64,000 nucleotides of DNA from Zingiber officinale (GCF_018446385.1 NC_056001.1:7211600-7275599); one strand, 5' to 3'; numbered from the stretch's first letter, positions 23,079-34,755 are shown. Made by a program: numbers and translations. The notes: a model not told the origin generated them from the sequence alone.

Positions 23079-23540
23079 ATGAAACGCAACAGAGCAGAGC
23101 TCGCGCCCAACCGCGAAATACCACCGGGAGTTCCTCCGGCCAAATCTCTTTGGCAGGGAAAGGACTCCACGGGATTGACGATGAAGGAAGTAGGGGCGGC
23201 GCCAGCGCCAACGCCAGTGGAGAAGCCGGCGGTGCCCCTAGATGAAATAGTGGGAAGTGCAGCTGCGGAACCGACTCCCCCTACGGTGGCAGCGGTGCCG
23301 GATGCGGTGGTGGATGTCGAATGGTTTGAGGCGGCGGAGCACTCCTTCGGTGGGACTGCGTGGTGGTGGGGCGTGGAGGAGGAAAGGCTCTCGGGGTGGT
23401 TCCCTTTCGCTGCCGATGACTTCCTCTGTTCTCCGAACAGAGGAAGTGGAGAATTTGGAAGCCTTTTGTGGGAAGAGGAGGACCAGGACATATGGCAGTT
23501 GCAGCATATCCACGAGATCCCGAGTGCACTCGATCAGTAG
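23079..23540 (+). CDS. Small acidic single-exon protein, 153 aa, unrecognised
   Basis: An uninterrupted frame starts at an ATG 49 bp behind a good TATA box and ends TAG. It is much richer in G and C than its surroundings, as many monocot genes are. The N-terminal third is basic and proline-rich, the middle is alanine/proline-rich and low-complexity, and the C-terminal half is ordered-looking and acidic with many aromatic residues: DVEWFEAAEHSFGG, AWWWGVEEERLSGWFPF, ADDFLCS and a WEEEDQDIWQLQ tail. There is no signal peptide or membrane segment. The WGVEEE-GWFPF-DDF block reads like a conserved motif but I cannot name the family. A possible poly(A) signal (AATGAAAAATAA) lies near 23609. The opposite strand is also open (23000-23491) but lacks promoter support. 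Confidence 0.55.
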   Translation: MKRNRAELAPNREIPPGVPPAKSLWQGKDSTGLTMKEVGAAPAPTPVEKPAVPLDEIVGSAAAEPTPPTVAAVPDAVVDVEWFEAAEHSFGGTAWWWGVEEERLSGWFPFAADDFLCSPNRGSGEFGSLLWEEEDQDIWQLQHIHEIPSALDQ

Positions 23541-23619
23541 CAGAAAGAAGGGACTTTCATACTGATTTATAGAGATATTTCCCTTTTCAATCTGGCGAAA
23601 GCGTAAAGAATGAAAAATA

Positions 23620-24590
23620 ATTTTTCTTTTTTAAAAAAAGGTTCCCTGTGGGTATGTTGAGTTCTGTCTCTCTTTTTTATTAAAAAAAAAAAAAACTGAT
23701 CTTCCTATTCGAAAAAAGAAAGGGTTAGTTTTCTAGTGACGAAAAACAAATGAAAATTAGATCTGCCTGAAAATTTCGCATTTTATCAGCTGAAAATCTG
23801 AAGAGTTGCATTAACGAAAATAACATTTCCTAAGACAAAGTATTCTACAACGAGAGACGTAGGATGACCCACGACGATCTTCTCTAGAAGAAAAAATAAA
23901 AAAAAGACAAAGTAAGTATCGTACTCGTGTTTCGAATCTACTCAGCGTGCTGCGGCGTGGAAGAGGCCGTTAAACGACGGTTGGTGGGTGGAAAGAAACG
24001 GACAGCTTCATTTCCATTTCGTTTACACATCGCGCGTGGCGCGGTGCCGGTGCGAATGCTGTCGAACGACGAGGTTGGCGTGGTTTGTGTCATGGCGCCG
24101 AGGTCGAATGCCGCGAGACACGAACTTTGTTTACAGCCCAAAATCCTTTACGCGGTTCTGCCTCCCTGCTCCCATGCAGCATCGACGGCCACATGGACAG
24201 ATTTATACAGAACAAAAAAGAGATCATAAAGACATGAGTTATACAAAACTGGAAAGAGTAACTGGGCTTGGAGAATGATTCCTTGCTCCAAACTATGACA
24301 TGTAATCTGACCAGCAAATTAGCAAACTTCCCTCGATCAGCTTTCTTAATTACTTTTTTTCCCCTCTATAGCTGTATTGTTGGAAATTTGAATGGAAATA
24401 ATTAATAATAGGTGGATGAAACAAATTACATTATTATGCATGAGTGTTTAAGTCTCGTATGGCCGTATTTGAAATCTCCTGGTATATATATATATCTGCT
24501 GCTCGCTCATCCGTGAGTGCGCACGGGTGAGAATGTATGATCTAGATTACATTGAATCAAATTGACTCTGGTACAAATATGATTTGCATG
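23620..24590. other. Stretch without a recognised gene
   Basis: An island of higher GC (about 23940-24200) has a 100-codon plus-strand frame with no recognisable domain and no nearby TATA box. I take it as fortuitous. The rest is AT-rich. Confidence 0.4.
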
Positions 24591-24599
24591 TTGATATGA

Positions 24600-27328
24600 T
24601 GCATAATAGTAGGGGCAGGTCATCAGAAATTAAGGAGACGTGATAATTAGAAGTCAAGGAGGATAACAGTCAACAGTTAGAAGGACTTGGCAGTCAACAG
24701 TTAGGGAAAGAAGAGGTATAGGACCATCTGGTGTCATCAGCCGCATGATGTCCGGTCGGGTGCTTACAGATCAGGATCCCAGATTTGAATCAGGATGTGC
24801 AATCGGGGTGATACCTGACCTGTTCCGACTGGTCGGGTTTTCACAGCTCGGTTATATCCAAGCCTGGTTTTCTTGAGTGATCTTGCCACAGGTCTTCCTG
24901 CTCATCAATATTTAGGCCAGGTGTTATACTTGACAGATCATCCCGAGCTGCCCTAGTCATACCCGGGCAGAACAGAAGGCGCTACGCCACAACAAAGTCA
25001 GGAAATCGTAACCGTCTATTAGAAAATAACTGCTGTATGTCAAGGAATATTCCAATGGTCTGCGGTCATCTGCGAATGGAATCTTCTTCCGGTCCATGAG
25101 AGGATGCCACGCGTCCTCTATCACCAGACACGTCCTAACACCCGACATTCCTTGACATCTATCAGGCTCCAGAGATATGCACTGTCATATAAAAAGAGAG
25201 GTCCTCTCCCTTGAGCAGGGAGGCTCTCTCACACATTCGCACTTATCTTCTACTTTTTTTTTCTCCTTCGTACACTGTTCTTCTGGAGAAAAAGTACTTG
25301 ACTTAAACGTCGGAGGGTCTGCTTCGGGGACTTTTTCCTTAGTTTCTGGCCTCTAACGTTCCATGTGCTTGTCTGAGTGCACGCAGAGCTCAAGTACCTA
25401 TTAGTATTAGCCCTAGTATCAATTATAAGATGATTGTAAAGGGCTCATTTTGTATCATATATCATTATTAATAAAAGGCAAAGTTGGTTATTATATTTAT
25501 TTTAGTTCAGTGTCAATTGAATAAGTATAATAATGTCCTTGGATAGTAGGTTCTTATCTATAGTATATCAATTGGTTGAATTGATAGTGAAATATTGTAG
25601 AGAACACTACTTTTAACTGTTCCCAGTCGAGTATTAATATACAAGGACAATATTAATGCGTTGAGACTAACATGTAAGTCAACGGATGACTTGATCTAAC
25701 AAGTTATAGATATGGGATATCAGGTTGACACATGGGTATATATTAGAGAATATATACTGAATGACCCGCCATGAGAATGTTTCATGGATTGTTATATGAG
25801 TGTCATAAACATTTTCATGTGACTATTGGTATAAATAATTCTTAGACCTGAAGTCACTACGGTTCCCTACATAAGGAGTTATGTACTTTGGTATCGACAA
25901 ACGTCACCTGTAACAAGGTGGACAATAAAGTCGATCACTGGGTATGCAATGAATTATACGGAGGGATGTGAGTGATGTAGATGAGATCTGTCCCTTCCAT
26001 ATGACGGAAGCAATATCTATGGGCCCCTTGATTAGTAGAACACAAGAAAGCATGACCATGCGCAAATGAGTCAATATGGGATATTGAGCTTATTTGATTG
26101 AGTGTGTCTAATTAGAGATCAAGAAACACAAAGGTTGATAAGAGGATGACACGGTCTATGCCTCATCGATCAATCTAGATATCAAGGATAGAGGGGCCAA
26201 GTCATACAAGATAATAGCCATGGATAGGTTAGGTCGGATCTCGACTTTCTCGTCACTTGGGTAGCAATGATGCCTTGCTAGATGCTACTCATTGCTTATG
26301 TATCTAAATGTTGATTTGGGTGCATTGCCAACGTTACGAGAACCTATTGGGTCACACACAAAGAACAAGTAGATTTGGAGATGGATTCATATGATGAATC
26401 ATTGGATTAAGTCTAATCCGAATTAGATTTATTGAGTTAGACTCAATTGGATCTAATTATTGGATCAAGTCCAATTCAAACTAGACTTGAGGAAGTTAAT
26501 TCAAATTAATGAAATAATGATTCATTGAATTTGAATTGCATGAGAATTAATTGAGTAAGACTCGATTGAATTAGACTTGAGTTAGACTCAAGTGAGTTAG
26601 ACTTGAGTTAGACTTAAGTGAGTTATACTTGAGTTAAACTTAAGTGAGGATAAATGAGAAGACATTCATTGAATTTTCAAAATTCAATGAATTATTATAT
26701 TCAATTTTTGAAATTGAATAAAAAATGAGGAGTTTCAAAATGGCCCTTAATGGAGAGTGAAAACGCATTAAGGCTCATTAATAGAATTAATGGCGTTAAG
26801 TGTTTTCATTGGATGAAAAATACTTAAGCCATTTTACTCTCATTTTTCCTCACTTTTCATTATCCTTCCTCTTCTTCTTCCTCTCTTGGCCTAAATCACT
26901 CTTGGTTACTAGCACAACCATAAGTGTTTTTCTTCTCCATCTTTGTGAGTTTGTGAGACAAACGGAGGAACACTTGTTCATGTGGATACCGAAAGAGGCA
27001 CGGACACTTGATCATGTTGAGACCCGAGCTGTCGGGAGATCGTGTGCACGCTACAAAGGTATAATTTCATACTCTTAGAAACTTATTATATAATCTTGTT
27101 TCCCTTCGCATGGATCTTCTGGAGGAACTAGTATTTTCCGCTGCGTGCTTGCGTGTTTAGCGCAACTAGTTCCTTACAGTACCACCGGCTTAGCTACCAT
27201 CATCCGTCAGCGCCATGTGGGGGTCCGTTCTCTGGGGTACATAAAATAAGAGTGTCCTAGTCGCCTCTCGGTCAACACCAGCAACAGCTCATCCGACCTT
27301 TGTCTGACTCAGATTCTGGACAGGATCA
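24600..27328 (+). mobile_element. Gypsy-type LTR (Tekay/Del-like), split by a solo LTR
   Basis: The segment 24600-25398 has a TATA box (CATATAAAAAGAG near 25187) and, downstream, ACTTAAACGTCGGAGGGTC and GGGGACTTTTTCC, words I know from R regions of Tekay/Del LTRs. After the nested 1780 bp LTR it continues at 27184 with ACCATCATCCGTCAGCGCC and ends ATTCTGGACAGGATCA at 27328, where such LTRs normally meet their primer site. No internal region follows. The left border is approximate. Confidence 0.55.
25399..27178. mobile_element. Solo LTR, 1780 bp, inside the Gypsy LTR
   Basis: TATTAG (a mutated TGTTAG) at 25399 and CTTACA at 27178 are flanked by GTACC on both sides (25394-25398, 27179-27183). 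The inside has the look of a long Copia-type LTR. A strongly repetitive part at 26400-26660 alternates GAGTTAGACTTGAGT and AAGTGAGTTAGA words. No ORF has a known domain. Being solo, it records an insertion followed by LTR-LTR recombination. Confidence 0.85.
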
Positions 27329-27764
27329 TGCGCGTTGAATATTAGATCAATTGGGATAAAATGTATTGAAGTGTAACAATCAACATTTTACTTGCCACTC
27401 TAAACTCCTATATAAGGAGGTTGTGACCAGGAGCAAGAAAAAAAACCCATAAGCAAAGAAATCTATCTACCTTGTTCCCCTCTTCCTTAATCTTTGTTGA
27501 GCACTCTGCTTGACAAATTCTATTAGTAGCATTCGGATATGAATTCAGTTAGTTATAACCACCAGTGCTTAATGATATTCGCGGTGTACCATTGTGTGCT
27601 AGGAAATAGAAAATCCATGACAACCTCAAGGCACAGCCAGAGGTAAGATGAATCTATTTTTAAGAAAACTGTGTCAAGCATAAACTTCAGCATCTTCCCT
27701 TCGGACTCAATAGGAGTACTCGGCTCAGATGACTTGAGAGTACTCAGACTCGGCAGGAACATTC
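27329..27764. other. Probable 5' end region of the Copia element at 28.9 kb
   Basis: It holds a TATA box (CCTATATAAGGAG near 27410) and a C/T-rich leader, as an LTR would, but neither end could be defined. It runs directly into the repetitive ctcagctcggcc stretch (28424-28700) once the TRIM is removed. Confidence 0.35.
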
Positions 27765-28423
27765 TAAAGGATCGAAAAGAATTTATATATCTCTACAATG
27801 ATATGATATTATCCACTTTGGGCCTAAGTCGTCATGATTTTGCTCTTGGCCTCTACCCAAAAGACCTCATACCAATAGAGATATCTTTTTCTTATAAACT
27901 CATGATCCTTCCCATATGTTTTCAATGTGAGACTATGTTTGTAATCTTGCAACCCCAACAATTCCCCTTCCCCTCAAACAAAGGACAATAGGATCTCCAT
28001 CAAGTATCGGGTCACTCTTGACCTACTTAAGGCCTCCCCTCGAGCATCGGATCACTTTTGACCTGCTCAGGGCTTCCCCTTAAGTATCGGGTCACTCTTA
28101 ACCTGCTCAAGGTCTCCCCTACTTCGTTCAAGGTTTCACCCATATGGTTCGATCTTGGATCATAGCTTTGGCTCATGCTTCTTCCGATGGTTAGTCCGGT
28201 GAAGAGCGACCTTGCTCTGATACCAATTAAAGGATCGAAAAGAATTTATATATCTCCACAATGATATGATATTATTCACTTTGGGCCTAAGTTCTCATGA
28301 TTTTTCTCTTGGGTTCTACCCAAAAAGTCTCATAACAATGGAGATATCTTTTTCTTATAAACACATGATCTTTCCTATGTGTTTTTAATGTGGGACTATA
28401 TTTGTAATCTTGTAATCCCAACA
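27765..28423 (-). mobile_element. Complete TRIM (miniature LTR retrotransposon), 659 bp
   Basis: Two 196 bp LTRs (27765-27960 and 28228-28423) enclose only 267 bp. The flanks are CATTC on both sides (27760-27764, 28424-28428). On the minus strand the LTR starts TGTTGGGATT and ends CGATCCTTTA, and the complement of TGGTATCAGAGC sits one base inside the right LTR. The LTRs differ at a modest number of sites. There is no coding sequence, so it must be mobilised in trans. The interior carries three hairpin modules of the type seen in the solo LTR at 8795. Confidence 0.95.
28214..28225 (-). other. Primer binding site (tRNA-iMet) of the TRIM
   Basis: Minus strand TGGTATCAGAGC beside the right LTR; this sets the orientation. 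Confidence 0.85.
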
Positions 28424-29529
28424 CATTCAGCAACTCAGCACTCATCAGCTCGGCCAATTGCTTCATCATCTTAGACTCAAGCAACTCATCTTAGACTCAA
28501 ACGGTTCAGCTCAGCCTTAGATAGCTCAGGTCGGCCTAGGACAACTCAGTTCAAACTCATGGTAGTTTTGCTTGGCCTCAGCTTAGCTCAGACTCAGATA
28601 GCTTAGCTCGACCTCAGACTGGTTCAGCTTGGCCAAGTCTTCTAGGCAACCCAACTTTTCAAGCAACTCTTTCTTCCTACTTGACAGCCTGAGATTATCA
28701 ACTCAAGTCATCTCAACAGGTCCAAAGTTAAACTTTGAGTATATTTTAATTCAGTAACTCTCCTTGTAATCTTCCACAAGTAATATTCATTGTGGAAGAT
28801 TGTCTTACTGTCTTAAAAAATAATCTGGTACTGTTGAGATGCTCATATAAATGATTGAGATGCAACATGCTCAATGCATGAAGCCATCTTCTGCCCTGAT
28901 TGAAAATGTTCCAATCAATTATGGGGAAAAGCTAGAGAAGATCACTAGGTTGAACTTCAGGCGGTGATAACAGAAGATACTCTTCTATCTTACCACGCTA
29001 AATCTAGCTCGGTTCTTGACTGAGGAACCTCCCAAGCATACTGAAGATATTACTAATGTCCAGACCATTAGTGCAGTGTTGGCATAAACTCATTTTGAGT
29101 TCCTATACCAAAATTATATCCTCAACTGCCTTACCGACTCATTGTACGTTGTGTATAGCATGAAGAGAACGACTAAGGAGCTATGAGAGTCCATGGATAA
29201 GAAGTATAAGACGGAGGAAGCGGGAGTCAAGAAATTAATTGTGGGTCAATTCTTGGACTACAAAATCACTACAAGAAAAACCCTCATAGACATCGGTGGA
29301 ACAACAACGGTTTTAAGCAAAAACCGATGTCTTTGAGTATTTTACACCGGTTTTTCCAAAACCGGTGTCTATAAGCGCAGATTTTCGCTCATAGACATCG
29401 GTTTTTAAGCCGATGTCTATGAGCGCCTTTTTTTCGTTAATAGACACCGATTTTAACAACGGTTTTTAAAACCCGGTGTCTATGATAAAATAAAATAATA
29501 TAATTTTCCCACCAATACTTAGTCGAAAT

Positions 29530-30184
29530 TTGCAACACTTCACTCTTCCCTCCAAACCTAACCCTATAACGCGCCGTCCACCGTATACCTCGCCTCATCT
29601 CCCTCTTCCCCTTCCTAGATCGACGTCTCTTCCTCTCCCGATCAGGATCAACACACGATCCCCTTATTTCTCCATCCAAACACACCGCATCTCCTCCAAC
29701 TCCTTCCCTTTGGGCAGTCTATCAGGCAGGGGAGCGGACATCGGGCAGGGGCAGGTCTTGGTGCATAAGTGCATTGATACCTAGGCAGCGGGGTATCGCC
29801 TTTAGACCCTGGTAGGTTCCCTTCGGCGACAGCTTCTGTAACTCTACCGTCATTTAGGATTTTGCGCCGGCGGCTATTCAATTAAGCAACTCTCCGTCGT
29901 TCCATTCGGCCGGTAGAGGGTCGTTGGGAGGCAGGGACTGCGGGATGCAGTTGAAGCCGCGGCGCATTCCTCGTCATATCTCTTATAATCAACTGGTGTG
30001 CCCTTCGGGGATTCTTTGAAGGGAACATTCCTAGTTTAACCCAACCACCAGCATCTTTGCTTAGCTTTTGGTTTGCTTGTACCATCGTGTGATTTGCTAG
30101 GGTTTATGATTTATCATCGATCCATTTGTTTTTCTTGATTCACAAGATTTTTGTTGATTTTCATTTTCATAGTGAAGAAGGGGA
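29530..30184 (+). other. Captured 5' leader of the helicase gene
   Basis: A C/T-rich, relatively GC-rich stretch without ATG-led long frames runs into the helicase start codon at 30185. Its composition differs from the AT-rich CACTA ends. It probably includes the helicase promoter-proximal region and an intron-containing 5' UTR. Confidence 0.5.
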
Positions 30185-33123
30185 ATGGCTACATCTTCAG
30201 TTCCCAACTCTCCTCCCTCAAAGAGGCCACGATATGCTCCGCCAGATCCAACTCTTCCCAGTCCTTGGCGGGCTCTGATCGACGGCAGCACTGATTACCT
30301 GTACTACTGGAATTCGGAGACCAAGGTCACCTAGTATGAGCGTCCGGTCTCTGAGGACCCACCACTGACCTTGGTTGCTTCACAACTGCGACCTGGAGTG
30401 AGCTCATCCATGCAACAGCCTAAGCAACAGTCGCCTTTAGATGTCCCTAAAGAGAATGCGAATCAGAATCCCTGTCAGGTATTTTTTACATTGAAGAGAT
30501 TATGCGATAATGTGTTAATGTGTCGAGGAGAAAGGTTAGACATGAGCATCGAGAACTACTTCAAGTAACCACTCTTTTTTTTTCATATGATGCAACCAAA
30601 GAAATTGGATACCTTACTAACCACTGAGTGTTGGAAAAGATTGGAAGATAAGTATTTAATGTAAGAAGGCTTTGCTTCAATTGGCAGTGATGCCTTCTCT
30701 CTTAAGGCGGTTAATGCTGTAAAAAAAAAATAGATCTGTTTTATATATACTTGCTAGTGATGTAAAAAATGGTCTATCACAGCTCATTGATGATAACAAG
30801 TATCTCCAGAGTTGTTGAACCATTAATATATATATTGATCCATGCTTACTTATTGATGATGATATCAATCGTCTACCCAACATATGTAGATATTGGGAGT
30901 AGTACACTGCTAAAACGAGTGTCATAAGATGCAACTTATATGCTTGTTCATCTTCTACAGACAGTGAAGTGCCTCCTTTTATTAGGTGGATAAAAAAAGT
31001 ACGGTCATTGTCTTGACATTCAAGTTAGGCCAGTCTTGGTGATATGAATCTTTGCCTTTCAGTATGTAGGTAGTCGATCCATTGGTAATCCTTCAATCAT
31101 TGATTCAACTGAGTTTGTGCAAGATCCATCCATAGTGAAACATCACAAGCAAAGTTCAACAAAATCTGGTCCAGCTGCTTCAACTGCAGAAGCATATCGA
31201 AGTAAGCATGAAATAACTGTAATTGTATGCATCTTGCTTCATGGTTATGCTTGTATATATGGTTCTTTTGTTGGTTTAGCTACTATGTTTCTATTATTTT
31301 TATTTCTTTGTTAATTTTCACTTATTGAAAACTAATTTTGAACTATGAACTTAGGATTTTTCCTATTCATAAAATATACTAAGAGAAAGGTAGACACCTC
31401 TCTTTCTTTTGATATGTTTACAGGGAGATGTTGCTCCAGATCCATATATGACATTTCAATCTACTGGTTTTCCACCTGATATTCTTAAAGAGGTAACTCA
31501 TAGTATTTTGTCGTTATATACTTTGTTCTTGCATAGTTTGTACTTAAGGTTCAGTTTTTAACAAACATATGAAACAACTAAGAAAAGGTGGTATGGAAGA
31601 AAAGGTCACCAGTCCTTGTTTGACAGTCCAGTGTGTATGACCACTGGTCCACTAACAAATATCATAAGATGAGTAAGTGATTTATCTATTTTTTTGGGTT
31701 GTACAGTTGCCTCTGCTTCCTGTTATAATCATGTGCTTATAAAGACATCCGCCAATAACCTTCTCTTTAGATTGTTTAGAGATGTAAAATGCCCTTCTAG
31801 AAGATAGCATCATGGTGGCAAGGGGGTCATTATTAAGTGGTCCATTTTATTCAATGACCTCAATCATCTCATACCAAAATAGAAATCCTAAACCTAAAAT
31901 ATCAAGGTGGGATTAAACCCACAAATTACCAATAATCTATTAACTTATTACCTCTAACAATTTCTACCTTCTAATCAGCACATTCACTAACATTTTGTGT
32001 GGGATTTGAATGGCTTTGAGATGAGTTGCGTTTGAATGCCTTGTCTATATTGTAATTAGCAACATTGATGAGGAAGCTTTCTAATATAAACAGCTTGTGG
32101 GTGGGATGATATGGGACTTTTTGTTTTCCCTTTGAATGCCGACATCATAGTTGAGCATATATGGATTCATTATATAACCATGATATCACACTAAGTCAGT
32201 AATTATGACAACACTTTATGTCAGTTAAGATAGGGATTGATTCTGTATTTGATATAAGACTAGGTAGGATAATTCTGAGTTACTCTTGTTATTGTTTCAT
32301 TATGTTAGATCATGCTTTGATATCTTATGTCATTCTGGTATTACCATTTTGTCATTGATCTTACTCTTTTTTGTTAAGTGATGCGTCATTCTGTTGGTGA
32401 TCAGCGTCTAAACTTAATTTATAATGGCATTGTCTTAGAATTGTTTGCTTTTTTTGTGTCTATTTTTTTTTTCAATTTCAATGGGATCTATCGCTTCAAA
32501 TTTTATTTGAATTTTGTGACCCATAATCACTTAGCTATTCTTATTTTTAGTGTTAGCTTCTTTGGACACGTTTGCCTAATTTTCTAATATACCTGTATAT
32601 CTTAGAATGATTAAATAAATAATAGGGAGCACAACTAATTCCCTTGCCCTACCAGTTGTACTAGTCGCCTATGCCAGTTTTGAGACCATTCAATCCAACA
32701 TTATGGAGGTCTGACTTTTCGCAAGTTTCACAATGAAATCCTGGTTCCATATGTGTTTGTTTTATATCAACCTGTAATGGAGCAACATTTGTTTTTGTGA
32801 CGAGGTGTTGCACATTCTTGGTACTGAACTTCTTTTGTTTGTTGCTTTCATAGATACATCATGCCAGCTTCTCAGCTCCTACACCAATTCAGGCTCAGTC
32901 ATGGTCAATTGCCTTAAGGGGGTGTGACATTGTGGCCATTGCAAAGACAGGATCAGGAAAAACAGTAGGTTTTCTAATGCCAGGGTTTGTTGTTCTCAAA
33001 CGCAATCATAATAATTCTAAGATGGGTCCTACTGTACTAATTTTGTCACCAACGAGGGAGTTGGCCACTCAAATACAGGATGAAGCAGTCAAGTTTGGTA
33101 AATCATCAAGAATATCTTGTGTG
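30185..33123 (+). pseudogene. Captured 5' half of a WW-domain DEAD-box RNA helicase (RH14/RH40/RH46 type)
   Basis: Four exons with GT/AG borders, all in phase 0: 30185-30478, 31063-31218, 31424-31492 and 32854-33123. Exon 1 starts [20 protein letters not shown] and encodes a WW domain ([19 protein letters not shown]); a TAG replaces the Gln expected just before YERP. Exon 2 ends AEAYRSKHEIT. Exon 3 is [20 protein letters not shown], the region before the Q motif. Exon 4 holds the Q motif ([10 protein letters not shown]), motif I AKTGSGKT and motif Ia PTRELA. Plant proteins of this group (DRH1, DB10) have just this layout. Motifs Ib to VI, including DEAD itself, are absent, so no helicase activity is possible even without the stop. 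The match of intron positions shows genomic DNA, not cDNA, was captured. Confidence 0.88.
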
Positions 33124-33484
33124 GTATGTTTGATGATAGTTGTTATATTCCTAACAGTGAGTCCTTATTTGATTAGTTGCGAACTATGAATTTGTGTGCT
33201 TTGTAGAATGCAATGTGAGATATGTTAATGTCGCAGACAACATTCCATAGCTTTCTACTTATATTTCATTCTAACAACTCAAAAAAAACCTTTTAACAGA
33301 TTATGTTGATTCAACTGTTCATGTTCCTTGAACAATGCTTGATGTATATTTATTTATCAAGTGATGAAGAAGCTTATGACTAGTCTGTTTCACTTTTTTT
33401 TTGTTTCCCAAGCAAAAGGTATGTTATTATTATTATTAAAGTCATAAACCGTGTTCTTTCTATCTGTTGTTCTTCATCAAGCAG

Positions 33485-33773
33485 GATGGACTGCAAGCAC
33501 ATTTATGAGAAGGAACCAGTAATCCACTACATAAGCACAAAGAAACCACATCCTCGATGCCCAGTTGCAGGTAAGTGCCCTATCTATTGCAGTTGATCTT
33601 TCGTTGTTGATCTTTTTGCTCATTACAGCTACATCTTATCAGGTTGCCCAAAAATTCTCCAAGTTGGACGGGTTGTATGCAACGCCATGCTTACAATAGA
33701 AATTGATGAAATGCGTTTGGCATCAGCTACAAACATAAATTCAACAATGGTAGAAGATTTTTACAGAAGTTGA
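33485..33773 (+). pseudogene. Captured 3' exons of an MMS21/HPY2-type SUMO E3 ligase
   Basis: Exon 33485-33570 reads DCKHIYEKEPVIHYISTKK and HPRCPVA, and exon 33643-33773 reads GCPKILQVGRVVCNAMLTIE and IDEMRLASATN, then VEDF near a TGA. CKH, CPVAGCP and IEIDEMR are typical of the SP-RING domain and C-terminus of plant MMS21/HIGH PLOIDY2 (NSE2), the SUMO ligase of the SMC5/6 complex. Only the second half of the SP-RING is present. Splicing from the helicase exon at 33123 would read these exons in another frame and stop after seven codons. Identification is by recall of the family motif. Confidence 0.78.
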
Positions 33774-34755
33774 CTGAAAATGGCAACACTGCTCCCTACA
33801 ACTGTAAGCTTGATATAATTTTTCAAGGTGATTTAGCCCCTGTCGATGATTTGTCATCAGCCAATGCGATTTAGGCATCATAGTTAATTATCTTTTGATG
33901 TTGTAAGAGGAATATTTGTGTAATTTGTGGATACGGACTTGATGTGTACAATATCTATTATCTTTTTATATTGTAAGAATAATATTTATGTGTTGGTAAC
34001 ATGGATATTTACTTGGTGTGTTTAGATACACCGATGTATAATAATATTAACTAAATTTTGTACTATTAAAATGTTGTATAATATCGATTTTTCACTGTTT
34101 CAGAAATCAAATCGGCGTCGTTAAATAATATTGATATTACATCGGTTTTCCACCGCTGCCAAAACTGGTGTTATTAACATATATTACATCGGTTTTACAC
34201 CGTTGATGAAACAGTGTCGTTAAGTGATACTACACCGGTTAATAACCGATTCGAAAATCGGTGTCGTTAAGTGATACTACACCGATTTTAACTCGAAGTC
34301 TAAAATGGCAGACCTTTTACATCGCCTTCATAGACATCGGTCGAAAATGTAATAGACAGCGGTGGAAAACCGATGTCTATGAGGGTTTTTGTTGTAGTAA
34401 ATGGTTGACTCTAAGATAGTGTTCAGTCAAATCCAAGAGATTTAGGTGATTCTACATGAAATTCACTAAGAAGGCATGGTGTTGAGTGAAACGCCTTCCA
34501 AGTGATAATCATTGAGAAGTTGTCGCCTGGTTGAAAAGACTTCAAGGACTACCCGAAGCATAAGCGAAAGAAGATGAACATGGAAGAACTCGTTGTTAGA
34601 CTTTGCATTGAGGAAGACAACAAAATTTTAGAGAAAAAGTATTTTCTCCGACTACTATAAAATCCAAAGTGGTCTAGCACAATCAAAACTTGAAATAGAA
34701 GAATCTCAAATCTTCAAAGATGGAACCTATAGGAAGCATAAGCAAGAAGTTCTTT

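Larger units (their letters stand above)
29267..34399 (+). mobile_element. Pack-CACTA transposon carrying pieces of two host genes, 5133 bp
   Basis: The left end CACTACAAGAAAAACCCTCA and the complement of the right end (TACTACAACAAAAACCCTCA) match for about 30 bp with two or three differences, and AAT flanks both sides (29264-29266, 34400-34402), the 3 bp duplication of CACTA elements. Subterminal DNA at both ends carries repeated (A)CCGGTTTT and ATCGGTGTC words in both orientations (29290-29490, 34085-34380), the usual transposase-binding arrays. No transposase was found inside. Instead it holds a 5' leader and four exons of a DEAD-box helicase and two exons of a SUMO ligase, all on the plus strand. 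Confidence 0.93.
28907..34720 (+). pseudogene. Copia gag, interrupted by the Pack-CACTA
   Basis: Before the insertion: VPINYGEKLEKITRLNF, TLNLARFLTEEPP, WESMDKKYKTEEAG-type words (the W is a stop) and KKLIVGQFLDYK. After it: MVDSKIVFSQIQEI and VILHEIH. This is the gag start of a Copia lineage close to Ivana/Oryco. At least five stops interrupt it. Confidence 0.8.

Noticed and set aside
23000-23491. Minus-strand frame of 163 codons opposite the small gene
   Set aside because: It is a mirror of a GC-rich plus-strand gene, is low-complexity and has no promoter on its side.
24957-25148. 63-codon minus-strand frame at 24957-25148
   Set aside because: It lies in the Gypsy LTR and has no domain.
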